Assembly (NCBI GenBank): GCA_030539275.1
Contig: JAUNSK010000003.1
Coordinates: forward strand, 1 to 64,000
From: Oscillospiraceae bacterium
Lineage (GTDB): Bacteria; Bacillota; Clostridia; Oscillospirales; Ruminococcaceae
DNA length: 64,000 bases
Direction: 5' to 3'
This document shows, in pieces, positions 9,710-16,642 of this stretch. Each line of letters opens with the position of its first letter. The first letter of the stretch is position 1. The notes below the pieces were generated by a model, which did no database searches, was not told the DNA's origin, and saw only the letters and a program-made list of their open reading frames with translations. The position numbers and the translations under genes are program-made.

Positions 9710-10078
9710 ATGACTAAGACAAAAATTTTATGGTTATCAAGACATGACATGACAGACGCTCAGAAAGCAGATTTGGATCGTATCTACGGAGAATGTGAAG
9801 TAAAGAAGTATAGTCAGACGGTAACATCTTTCAGAGATGTCCTTGATGCAGGAGCAGACTGTGACGTTCTTGCGGTTGTACTGCCACCAAATATCATCGG
9901 TGATCTGGTAAACCCTAGAAACAATGACAAGCCTGTAATCAGAGCAATCGCTAACAGGATTGAAACAGGAGGGACAATAATTAACCCGGCAACAGGCAAG
10001 GAAGAAAAGGAGTTCAAATTTGAACATGCGGGTTGGGAGCATGTTATCAAAATAGAAATCGTAACAGAAAAGTTGTAA
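9710..10078 (+). CDS. Small conserved-looking hypothetical protein
   Basis: A 122-residue soluble acidic protein. The ATG at 9710 follows GGAGG by about ten bases and is preferred to the in-frame ATG at 9695, which overlaps the ribosome binding site. Visible features are an N-terminal KILWLSRHDMT strand and a DVLAVVLPPNIIGDLV stretch, suggesting alternating strands and helices, and a central GGTIINPATGKEE turn. It has its own dual-operator promoter and leader hairpin, so it is a monocistronic, tightly controlled gene. No family was recognised. Confidence 0.75.
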   Translation: MTKTKILWLSRHDMTDAQKADLDRIYGECEVKKYSQTVTSFRDVLDAGADCDVLAVVLPPNIIGDLVNPRNNDKPVIRAIANRIETGGTIINPATGKEEKEFKFEHAGWEHVIKIEIVTEKL

Positions 10079-10083
10079 AGTTT

Positions 10084-10125
10084 CTAAAAAAAAGGATTGA
10101 CTTTCTAAAAACTTTAGTGTATAAT
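10084..10125 (+). promoter_or_regulatory. Operator promoter (P3)
   Basis: TTGACT at 10097-10102 and TATAAT at 10120-10125, 17 bp apart, with operator CTAAAAACTTTAG at 10105-10117. A half-site CTAAAAA lies at 10084. A further copy, CTAAAAACTTCAG, is in the leader at 10178-10190. Confidence 0.82.
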
Positions 10126-10130
10126 ATAAG

Positions 10131-10175
10131 TATAGAAAACAAGGAAGTTATATTCCTTGTTTTTATAAAACTATA
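10131..10175 (+). promoter_or_regulatory. Leader hairpin after P3
   Basis: AAAACAAGGAA (10136-10146) pairs with TTCCTTGTTTT (10153-10163), a perfect 11-bp stem with a six-base loop, followed by TATAAAA. The stem begins about five bases after the expected start site. Confidence 0.6.
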
Positions 10176-10222
10176 TTCTAAAAACTTCAGTGAAAATTGA
10201 AGAGAAAGGAAACCTTACACTA

Positions 10223-10399
10223 ATGAAAAACACTGAATCTACCAAAGAGTTTGCTGATATATTCAAGCAATTGCCTAAAGATTCTTCTCCTCTTACAGAG
10301 GATGAAATAAATTTCGTTTATCGAGATAGCAAATATGAAGTCAACAGCAAAAGGTGGAATAAAACCTATAGAAAAGCTTACAACAAGAAAGGAAAATAG
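10223..10399 (+). CDS. Small hypothetical protein
   Basis: A 58-residue, Lys-rich protein with a predicted helical middle (TEDEINFVYRDSKYEV) and a basic C-terminus. The ATG at 10223 is chosen because the in-frame GTG at 10190 lies inside an operator copy. An AGAAAGGA ribosome binding site is 12 bases upstream. The gene ends in TAG, which shows that TAG is a working stop in this element, and the kinase gene follows one base later. Function unknown. Confidence 0.55.
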   Translation: MKNTESTKEFADIFKQLPKDSSPLTEDEINFVYRDSKYEVNSKRWNKTYRKAYNKKGK

Positions 10400-10400
10400 T

Positions 10401-11000
10401 ATGGACGTAATTTTTATAGCAGGAAAGTCTGCCGTAGGGAAAGATACATTCTTTCAGAATATAACAGATAAAAAATATAATAAGATCATCCCGTACACAA
10501 CAAGACCAAAAAGGTCAAATGAAGTTGACGGAGTTGATTACCACTTCATTTCAGATAAAACAGTTTTAAACCATGAAGATATCGCAGCTATGGCTCAGTA
10601 TCATCCTGCAATTGGTGGGACATGGACATTCATTATTGATAAAAAGTCTTTTATTGAAGACAAGATCAATGTAGTTATCGCACCACCAAGTATGATAAAA
10701 ACAATTCAGGAAACGATGGGCGTAACTGGAACAATCATATACCTGTATACATTTGCACATTCAAGAATATCTCGTATGTTAAATAGGGATACTTCTTCAG
10801 CTGCAATATCAGAAAGTTGTAGAAGATATCTTGCAGACGAAAAAGATTTCAAAGAATACTACGACAGATGCAACAGCAAAGAGTTTTGCAATGTCTTGTC
10901 AGAACATGAAGTCTACCAATATATGTGTGTAACCTTTACCAGACATGAAGTTAATAACCTGATGGATATTATATATTCAACAGCGAAGACGGAGGGGTAA
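10401..11000 (+). CDS. Guanylate-kinase-like nucleoside monophosphate kinase
   Basis: A 199-residue protein with the P-loop GKSAVGKDT at residues 8-16 and the GMP-binding lid signature PYTTRPKRSNEVDGVDYHF at about 31-49, which are hallmarks of guanylate kinases. The ATG at 10401 is preceded by AGAAAGGAAAA and gives the standard N-terminal strand MDVIFIAGKS. In-frame codons reach upstream into the previous gene but without a good initiation site. Known role of the family: GMP or dGMP to the diphosphate. In this context it would feed dGTP synthesis alongside NrdD, ThyX and dUTPase. The C-terminal half is more divergent than in host Gmk. Confidence 0.8.
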   Translation: MDVIFIAGKSAVGKDTFFQNITDKKYNKIIPYTTRPKRSNEVDGVDYHFISDKTVLNHEDIAAMAQYHPAIGGTWTFIIDKKSFIEDKINVVIAPPSMIKTIQETMGVTGTIIYLYTFAHSRISRMLNRDTSSAAISESCRRYLADEKDFKEYYDRCNSKEFCNVLSEHEVYQYMCVTFTRHEVNNLMDIIYSTAKTEG

Positions 11001-11001
11001 T

Positions 11002-11283
11002 ATGAAATTATATAATAGAAACGACACAAAACGAATCAAAAAGAATGATAAAGCATTCCTTAAAACTTTTTCCAAAGATGTGATAAAGTCTTTGGAAAAA
11101 GTAAGATTGGTTGCTATGGCTACTGCAATAAGAGTTTTATCATCCGTCATTCTTGAAATAGCAAACGATACTTCAAAAAGTCTTGAAGACAGGATAGAAG
11201 AAATCAAATCTTACTGCAAAGTACAGTGTCAGGTCAAAGACAATGTGGAGGAGACCATCGATGAAGCAGAGAAGAAACTCTAA
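11002..11283 (+). CDS. Small helical hypothetical protein
   Basis: A 93-residue protein, almost entirely helical by appearance, with basic first half and acidic second half (KSLEDRIEEIKSY, NVEETIDEAEKKL). It starts one base after the kinase stop, behind GACGGAGGGGTA. Its end overlaps the next gene by 23 bases. No family was recognised. Confidence 0.65.
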   Translation: MKLYNRNDTKRIKKNDKAFLKTFSKDVIKSLEKVRLVAMATAIRVLSSVILEIANDTSKSLEDRIEEIKSYCKVQCQVKDNVEETIDEAEKKL

Positions 11284-11482
11284 GACAAATGCAAAGTCTT
11301 TTCTTTCGGTTCAGAAGTTATCTGGGTTCGGAACTGGAGTGCAAATGACACTGATTGTACTTAAGATCAGTAAAGCAATCACACTCAAGTGGGGATTAAT
11401 TTTACTCCCTACTTGGTTGCCAATTGTAGCATGTGCAATGATCGGACTTGTCTTAGCATTTGAAAAAGACGAGAAGAAATAA
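11261..11482 (+). CDS. Small membrane protein
   Basis: A 73-residue protein with a basic N-terminus (MKQRRNSKTNAKS) and one or two hydrophobic segments (WGLILLPTWLPIVACAMIGLVLAF) before a charged tail. The ATG at 11261 follows GGAGGAG by seven bases, which makes it preferable to the ATG at 11243. It overlaps the end of the preceding gene, implying coupled translation. Holin-like size, but nothing else supports lysis; function unknown. Confidence 0.6.
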   Translation: MKQRRNSKTNAKSFLSVQKLSGFGTGVQMTLIVLKISKAITLKWGLILLPTWLPIVACAMIGLVLAFEKDEKK

Positions 11483-11499
11483 CAGAGGAGAAAGTTGAA

Positions 11500-12066
11500 A
11501 TGGCAAAGAAAGATGAAATAATTACAGACCTTTGGAAATTGACTACAAGCATAGCTAAAAAATGCGAAGAGGTTGTAAGTCATAATCCTCACTTGCATGG
11601 ACTTCAAAAGTGTGTTAATTCAGTGAGTCAGTTTTGGCAAGACAACTGTATGGACTTAACTTACAGTTTCAGAGAAACACTAGGTTCAAATATTCCAGAC
11701 AATAAGGAAAGTAAAGACAAGTCCACAACAATCGGATGGAAATCTACAGACGATGCGTTACCGACATCTGAAAGTCATGTTTTGGCAATTGTTGACCGAA
11801 CAGACAAAAACGGCAAAAAGTTACGGTTTGTAACTCACTTAGTCAGAGAAGACGGAGAGGTTTTTGATGGCAGTAGTGATTATGGCGTTGATTACTGTAT
11901 GGAAAATTCAATCTTCGACTATGACAGAGGAGATTATAAAATTCCTGCAGGATGGTATCGATTTGTGGATGGGGAAGCAGGATGTCATTTATCCGAAATC
12001 TCTCCATCAGATAAAGTACTATATTGGTGTTACATAAGTGACACCACAGACGGATTGGTCAAGTAA
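11500..12066 (+). CDS. DUF551-like domain protein
   Basis: A 188-residue protein. The C-terminal half matches the DUF551 pattern seen in phage and accessory proteins: GWKSTDDALPTSESHVLAIV (about residues 80-99) and a closing aromatic stretch KVLYWCYIS. The N-terminal 70 residues are helical and of unknown type. The start follows AGAGGAGAAAG. DUF551 has no established function. It sits in the run of small genes between the kinase and RNase H. Confidence 0.7.
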   Translation: MAKKDEIITDLWKLTTSIAKKCEEVVSHNPHLHGLQKCVNSVSQFWQDNCMDLTYSFRETLGSNIPDNKESKDKSTTIGWKSTDDALPTSESHVLAIVDRTDKNGKKLRFVTHLVREDGEVFDGSSDYGVDYCMENSIFDYDRGDYKIPAGWYRFVDGEAGCHLSEISPSDKVLYWCYISDTTDGLVK

Positions 12067-12088
12067 ATACAAGGAAAGGATGTTAGAA

Positions 12089-12399
12089 ATGCAACTCTAT
12101 GAAAACTATTATCTTGAAGCCGACAGCAATCAGTTCATTATTATGGCTGAAATAACAAAGCCAAAGATAGATCTTAAGACAAGAAAAGAAACGGGAAATG
12201 GTTTCAAGGCTTGAAACAGTCGGCTACTATGGTGAGTTATCAAGTCAATAAAGGAACTATTAATGATCTGATAAAAAGAAAGGTTGCTTCAGACCAGTTC
12301 AGCTGTCTCGGTGATTTACTAGCTGAAATTCAGAAAGTTCATAAGGCAATTGATAAAGCAACATGTATGACAAATGATTCAACAGAGGAGGAAAATTAA
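12089..12399 (+). pseudogene. DUF5405-like phage gene broken by two frameshifts
   Basis: The first frame (ATG 12089, after AAGGAAAGG) encodes MQLYENYYLEADSNQF and ends at TGA 12212-12214. The next frame, from 12210, carries the family signature ETVGYYGELSS and stops soon after. The third frame continues with INDLIKRKVASDQFSCLGDLL to TAA at 12397-12399. Put together these three pieces resemble a DUF5405-type phage protein (E/D-x-Y-Y-L start, central VGYYG, then helical FIKKKV-like end). Each step is a +1 shift, so they do not cancel. Either two indels disabled the gene, or the sequence has errors. The last 62 codons could still be translated from TTG 12211. Confidence 0.6.
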
Positions 12400-13014
12400 A
12401 TGGCATACTTAAACGAAAAAACTTTGGTAGTTAATTTTTTTGGGTCTCCGGGTGCAGGGAAGAGTACTGGTGCTGCATATGTCTTCAGTCTTCTTAAGAT
12501 GATGGGCATTAATGCTGAACTCATTACCGAATATATGAAAGGCAAGGCTTGGGAAGACAATCAGGAAATCCGTAAACCTATGAATCAGGTGTATGTATTT
12601 TCTAAACAGCTTTATGCACTTAACCGATGCATGGGCAAAGCTGATGTCGTAATCGTAGACAGTCCTCTACCTTTGTCCATCCTGTATAATACTAGTCCTG
12701 TGTTAGGTGAAGACTTCAACAAGACAGTCATGAATTGCTTCAATTCATTTAACAATTTAAATTATTTTATCAACAGGGTCAAACCTTACAACACTTCTGG
12801 TCGTTTTCACAGCGAAGAGCAGAGCAATCAGCTTGCAGACAATCTAAAGCATGTCATCAATGACAGATGTATCAACATTAGATACAGAGACGGTGAGGAT
12901 GAATCGTACAAATCAATCGCAGATGAAATAGCTGAAAAGCTATTTGAAAGCAATACCATTACATGGGGAGAAGATAACAAAATTGTAGATCATGTTTCCC
13001 CAGAAAGAAACTGA
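12400..13014 (+). CDS. P-loop nucleoside or nucleotide kinase-like ATPase
   Basis: A 204-residue protein with Walker A GSPGAGKST at about residues 15-23 and a likely Walker B, ADVVIVDSPLPLS, near 84-96. The arrangement, with an Arg-rich lid region (RVKPYNTSGRFHSEEQ), fits small phage kinases of the AAA_33 or NadK/NadR-like type. The substrate cannot be read from sequence. The ATG follows AGAGGAGGAAAATTAA and abuts the previous stop. The neighbourhood of nucleotide enzymes suggests a nucleotide or RNA/DNA-end kinase; a replication accessory ATPase is the main alternative. Confidence 0.65.
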   Translation: MAYLNEKTLVVNFFGSPGAGKSTGAAYVFSLLKMMGINAELITEYMKGKAWEDNQEIRKPMNQVYVFSKQLYALNRCMGKADVVIVDSPLPLSILYNTSPVLGEDFNKTVMNCFNSFNNLNYFINRVKPYNTSGRFHSEEQSNQLADNLKHVINDRCINIRYRDGEDESYKSIADEIAEKLFESNTITWGEDNKIVDHVSPERN

Positions 13015-13054
13015 AGATGAAAAAGATAAAATATTTTTAGGAGGAAATAGCGAT

Positions 13055-13291
13055 ATGGATAAAACAATTCAGGCATATGAAGAGGTAATTGCAAAGCTTA
13101 AGGAATGGGTCAATGAGAACTATGATCCAGAAGACGCAGGCAGAAACGGAGACTGCTTAGATGGACTAGGTAGTGATGACTGCTATGAAATTGGATGTTG
13201 TAAGGGATCTTCAAGAAGTGCCTACGACATAGGTCAAATTCTTGACATGGACTTGGAAGACATCATATATGAAGATGAAGAAGACGATTAA
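13055..13291 (+). CDS. Small acidic hypothetical protein
   Basis: A 78-residue, very acidic protein ending in DLEDIIYEDEEDD, with several Cys residues in the middle (DCLDGL, DDCYEIGCC). The ATG at 13055 is chosen for the TTAGGAGGAAATAGCG ribosome binding site. The open frame upstream of it overlaps the kinase gene. Strong negative charge is common in phage DNA-mimic and inhibitor proteins, but there is no further support for such a role. Confidence 0.6.
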   Translation: MDKTIQAYEEVIAKLKEWVNENYDPEDAGRNGDCLDGLGSDDCYEIGCCKGSSRSAYDIGQILDMDLEDIIYEDEEDD

Positions 13292-13316
13292 GTAATACTT
13301 CAAGAAAGGAGAGTTT

Positions 13317-14015
13317 ATGAAATACTATGCAGTAAAGGTTGGCGTTAAAACTGGCATATATGACACATGGGAAGAATGCCAAAAACAGACCAAAGGATTC
13401 TCAGGAGCAGTATTTAAAAGTTTTTCTACCAAGAAAGAAGCTGAAGATTACTTAAACGTGAAGACTGAAGAAATCAAAGACAGCGTCACGGAATCTGATA
13501 ATGGTGTTGTCCATGTCTACACAGACGGTAGCTATAACGAAGAAACAAAACAGTATGGGTATGGTTTTGTTATAGTGGCACAAAATGAAATTTTAACTGT
13601 CGTAAGTAACTATGGCAATGATTCTAAATATATTGAATCTAGAAATATCAGTGGAGAAGTTATGGCAGTTATTGATGCTGTGCAGTTGCTCTGTAAGCCA
13701 ATGTTATATTCTGTTTTTGAGTGTGAAAAGCATCTTAAAATCGTGTTACACCATGACTATATCGGTTTGTCTAAATGGGTTTCAGGTGAATGGAAAAGTA
13801 AGAAAGCCATCTCCGTAAAGTATGTTGATTTTATGAGATTAACGCATGAGATATTTAAGAATGTTGATATCGTTTTTGAACACGTCAAAGGACATACCGG
13901 AGATAAATATAATGAGTTGGCAGACAAACTTGCAGGTTACAAGATCAATATGATAACTGACAATGAAAGAGCAGAAATAGATCAACTCATAGACAAGATG
14001 GAAAAAATAGTCTGA
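13317..14015 (+). CDS. rnhA: Ribonuclease HI with N-terminal hybrid-binding domain
   Basis: A 232-residue two-domain protein. Residues 1-45 (KYYAVKVGVKTGIYDTWEEC, then FSTKKEAEDYL) are the RNase H1 N-terminal / viroplasmin domain that binds RNA-DNA hybrids. Residues about 63-215 are the catalytic RNase H fold: YTDGS carries the first Asp, NISGEVMAV the Glu, HVKGHTGDKYNELAD the final His and Asp. It removes RNA primers and hybrids. Together with the polymerase and the downstream ligase it would complete lagging-strand processing for the element. The start follows AAGAAAGGAGAGTTT. Confidence 0.92.
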   Translation: MKYYAVKVGVKTGIYDTWEECQKQTKGFSGAVFKSFSTKKEAEDYLNVKTEEIKDSVTESDNGVVHVYTDGSYNEETKQYGYGFVIVAQNEILTVVSNYGNDSKYIESRNISGEVMAVIDAVQLLCKPMLYSVFECEKHLKIVLHHDYIGLSKWVSGEWKSKKAISVKYVDFMRLTHEIFKNVDIVFEHVKGHTGDKYNELADKLAGYKINMITDNERAEIDQLIDKMEKIV

Positions 14016-14039
14016 AAGACAACGAAAAGGAGAATAAGT

Positions 14040-15299
14040 ATGGTATCTATATTCAATGAATTGCAGAACACCAGTTCTAAACTTGGTAAGGCTGCCATTC
14101 TTAAAAATAACATAGGCAATGAGCGTTTTAAATCAACGCTCAGATGGCTGCTGAATCCATTCGTTCTTACTGGTATCTCAGCGAAAAGGCTATCTAAAAC
14201 GATAGTCAAAAGCAGTTCTATAGAGTTGGCTTCTTGGGAAGAAGTAATGGCATTTTTTGAAACTCATACAAGTGTTAGAGACGAAGATGTAAAGGCAATA
14301 CAGAACTTTATTGGCAATCAGGATGAAGACTATCAGAACCTTTACAGAAAGCTTGTGACTAAAACACTTAAGCTTGGCATGGACGCTAAAACGGTAAACT
14401 CTGTATACGGCAAAGGTTTTATTCCAGTGTTTGAAGTACAGCTTGGTACACCACTGAAGAACCGCAAGATAAAACCGAACACATGGTTTTCTTTAAGTCG
14501 TAAGCTGAATGGTACAAGATGCCTTTACTACAAGGGTGAAATGTATGCAAGATCAGGCAAAAAGTACTGTGGACTTGACCACATCATTGAGAGCATCAAA
14601 AAGTTGGTTGCTGACGGCATAGTGCTTGATGGAGAACTCTTGTACAAGAATTATGAGCATTTATCTGACAGCGAAGCTTTTCAAAAGGGTGCCGGTATAG
14701 CTAACAGCAAAGCGGAGTCTAAACCAGAACTAAAGCTTTGTGTGTTTGATATCATTACAGTTGAAGATTTTGATAACGGTAAGTCTTCTGCTACATATCG
14801 TGAACGTAAGAAGAAGTTACTTGAACTTAAGGACAAGCTGTCGGATGATAACATCGAAGTTGTAAGTTTCTTATATGAGGGAACGGATTAGTCTCAGATT
14901 GCTTATTGGCTCAACAAGTGCGAAACAGAACTTGATTGGGAGGGCGTTATGATTAATTTGGACTCTCCTTACGAATGTAAGAGAACTAAAAACCTAATCA
15001 AGGTTAAAGAATTTTACACTTGTGATCTGAAGTGTATCGGTGTAGAAGAGGGGAAGACAGACAGCACAAAGGGAACGGTTGGAGCGTTGATACTTGACTA
15101 TAAGGGGAATCCCACTGGATGCAGTGGCTTTAAGGCTGACTTTGCTAAGTATTATTGGGAACATCCAGAAGAGATCATTGGGAAGATCATCGAAGTAAGA
15201 TATAAGGAGCAGACATCAAACAAACAGGGCGGTGAGTCCATACAGTTTGCAAAGTTTGTCTGTATCAGAGAAGATAAAACAGAAGAAAGTTATAGCTAA
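14040..15299 (+). pseudogene. ATP-dependent DNA ligase interrupted by one amber codon
   Basis: The reading frame 14040-15299 encodes a complete ATP-dependent DNA ligase of about 419 residues, except for one in-frame TAG at 14889-14891. Before it lie motif I (KLNGTR, with the adenylated Lys, about residue 157) and motif III-like DGELLYK. After it, in the same frame, are motif IV (EGVMINLD), the linker YECKRTKNLIK and motif V (LIKVKEFY). A 283-residue fragment without motifs IV and V cannot be active. A restart at ATG 14949 lacks motif I. TAG ends three other genes here, so the whole element is not recoded. Nonsense mutation, suppression or sequencing error remain possible. Confidence 0.85.
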
Positions 15300-15348
15300 G
15301 ACATTATGACACATCAGAAATATATAGATTAAACAGTAAAACATTTTT

Positions 15349-15399
15349 CTAAAAACTTTAGTGAAAATTATTGACATTCTAGAAACTTTGCTGTATAAT
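15349..15399 (+). promoter_or_regulatory. Dual-operator promoter (P4)
   Basis: TTGACA 15371-15376, 17-bp spacer, TATAAT 15394-15399. Operators at 15349-15361 (CTAAAAACTTTAG) and in the spacer at 15379-15391 (CTAGAAACTTTGC), again 30 bp apart. It drives the gene at 15464 and probably the genes following. Confidence 0.85.
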
Positions 15400-15463
15400 A
15401 TAATCATAGCAAAGATACAAAACCAAAAACAAAAATTTGAAGAATTAAAAGGAGTAAAAATCA

Positions 15464-16024
15464 ATGGACAATAATGAATCAAACAGATCAAACAACTCAC
15501 CACTTCCAAAAGGAGTAAAGGTAATAGCCGTACAGAAAGATATCTCACCGTATTCCTACACTCGTCCTTACTTGAGCGACTATGAGAGAGTATCAGAAGT
15601 ACCTCTTGAAATCAAAAACTGTCATATAAAATGTGACCTGACAAAGGATACACCAACTGTTACAATCAACGGTAATGCCGATGTCAGTGTAGACGATATC
15701 GAAAATTTCGTACACTATCGTGACTTCGATGGAAAACTTATCTCTCAGATGCGTTGGACTGATGGGACAGTAACTAGGTGCGTTTACTCAAGTCCGTACA
15801 TCCCAAATAAGAAAATAGCAGACGATCTACAGTGGTCAGGCTTCGCAATTTGCATAGCAAAGAAAATGATGGGTAACGGCAATGAACTCTGCGAACTTTA
15901 CAACGACCTTAAGACAAAGACAATAACAAAGAAGAAAGAGGAAGAGGAAAAACTAAAGCTAATCAATGAGTTAGAAAAGAAAAAGGCTCTCATCGATCTG
16001 CAGCTTAGAGACCTCAGAGCATAA
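15464..16024 (+). CDS. Hypothetical protein with C-terminal coiled coil
   Basis: A 186-residue protein. The N-terminus is Asn/Ser-rich and likely disordered (MDNNESNRSNNSPLPKG), the middle looks like a small beta-rich domain (TVTINGNADVSVDD, then MRWTDGTVTRCVYSS), and the last 45 residues are a strongly charged heptad-like helix (KKEEEEKLKLINELEKKKALI). It is the first gene after a dual-operator promoter. The start follows AAAAGGAGTAAAAATCA. No family was recognised. Confidence 0.75.
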   Translation: MDNNESNRSNNSPLPKGVKVIAVQKDISPYSYTRPYLSDYERVSEVPLEIKNCHIKCDLTKDTPTVTINGNADVSVDDIENFVHYRDFDGKLISQMRWTDGTVTRCVYSSPYIPNKKIADDLQWSGFAICIAKKMMGNGNELCELYNDLKTKTITKKKEEEEKLKLINELEKKKALIDLQLRDLRA

Positions 16025-16042
16025 AATAGTTATAATCGCATT

Positions 16043-16055
16043 CTAAAAACTTTTC
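16043..16055. promoter_or_regulatory. Single operator copy without a clear promoter
   Basis: CTAAAAACTTTTC lies 18 bases after the preceding stop and just before the ribosome binding site of the zinc-ribbon gene. No -35 or -10 box of the usual layout is seen. Confidence 0.5.
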
Positions 16056-16081
16056 TATAGAAATTTGAAAGGAGTGATAGC

Positions 16082-16282
16082 ATAGTTAAGTTTGAAAATG
16101 AATGTGTTGGTTGCAGCATCCCTTGTCTGGGGTGCTGTTGCCCTCTTCTGAAAGTTCCACATTACTACTGTGACAAATGTGGAGAAGAGGATGAAACACT
16201 TTATGAACTTAACGATAAGCAACTGTGTGCAAAATGTACGTTAAAAGAGTTGCCTATTGTTAGTGTCGCAGTAACAGATTAA
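16082..16282 (+). CDS. Small Cys-rich zinc-ribbon protein with an ATA start
   Basis: The frame encodes 66 residues with five Cys-pair motifs: CVGC, CLGCC, CDKC and CAKC, plus VPHYYCDKCGEE. This resembles small zinc-ribbon proteins common in Firmicutes accessory DNA. No ATG, GTG or TTG precedes the conserved part in frame; an ATA at 16082 lies seven bases after a good GAAAGGAG site, exactly where a start is expected. Either AUA is used, or an ATG to ATA mutation has lowered expression. Function unknown; such ribbons often bind nucleic acid or partner proteins. Confidence 0.55.
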   Translation: MVKFENECVGCSIPCLGCCCPLLKVPHYYCDKCGEEDETLYELNDKQLCAKCTLKELPIVSVAVTD

Positions 16283-16298
16283 CTAAAAGGATGTGAAA

Positions 16299-16589
16299 AT
16301 GATGGATGGACATTTGAACGTGTGTTACGCAATTTTTATGGCTGATGTCGCAACACAACTTGATCTCTATTTTATGATCGTTCGTGGTGTCGAGAAACTA
16401 GATGCTACAGATCAAGGAACAATACGTTCTGTACTACAGAGAGCATTAGCGTCTTATCCTAAGATTAATGATGACAATGAATCTGACATACTGGATGATA
16501 TAGAATTATCTCTTATGGAAGTTGAACCAAAGGTTGCGAAGCTTTTTATCATTGGACGATACTTACGAGAACATGATGATAAAAAGTAG
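16299..16589 (+). CDS. Hypothetical protein
   Basis: A 96-residue, mostly helical, acidic protein. The ATG at 16299 is eight bases after AAAAGG and preferred to the GTG at 16293. It ends in TAG, again an ordinary stop. It lies between the zinc-ribbon gene and the nrdDG operon, and no family was recognised. Confidence 0.6.
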   Translation: MMDGHLNVCYAIFMADVATQLDLYFMIVRGVEKLDATDQGTIRSVLQRALASYPKINDDNESDILDDIELSLMEVEPKVAKLFIIGRYLREHDDKK

Positions 16590-16642
16590 CAAAAGGAATA
16601 CAAGGACTACAAGGATATTTTTAAACTATAGGAGAATAAACA

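Noticed and set aside
11261-11482. Holin gene
   Set aside because: Size and hydrophobic segments would fit, but no endolysin or other lysis gene is close and it is embedded in the nucleotide/replication module.
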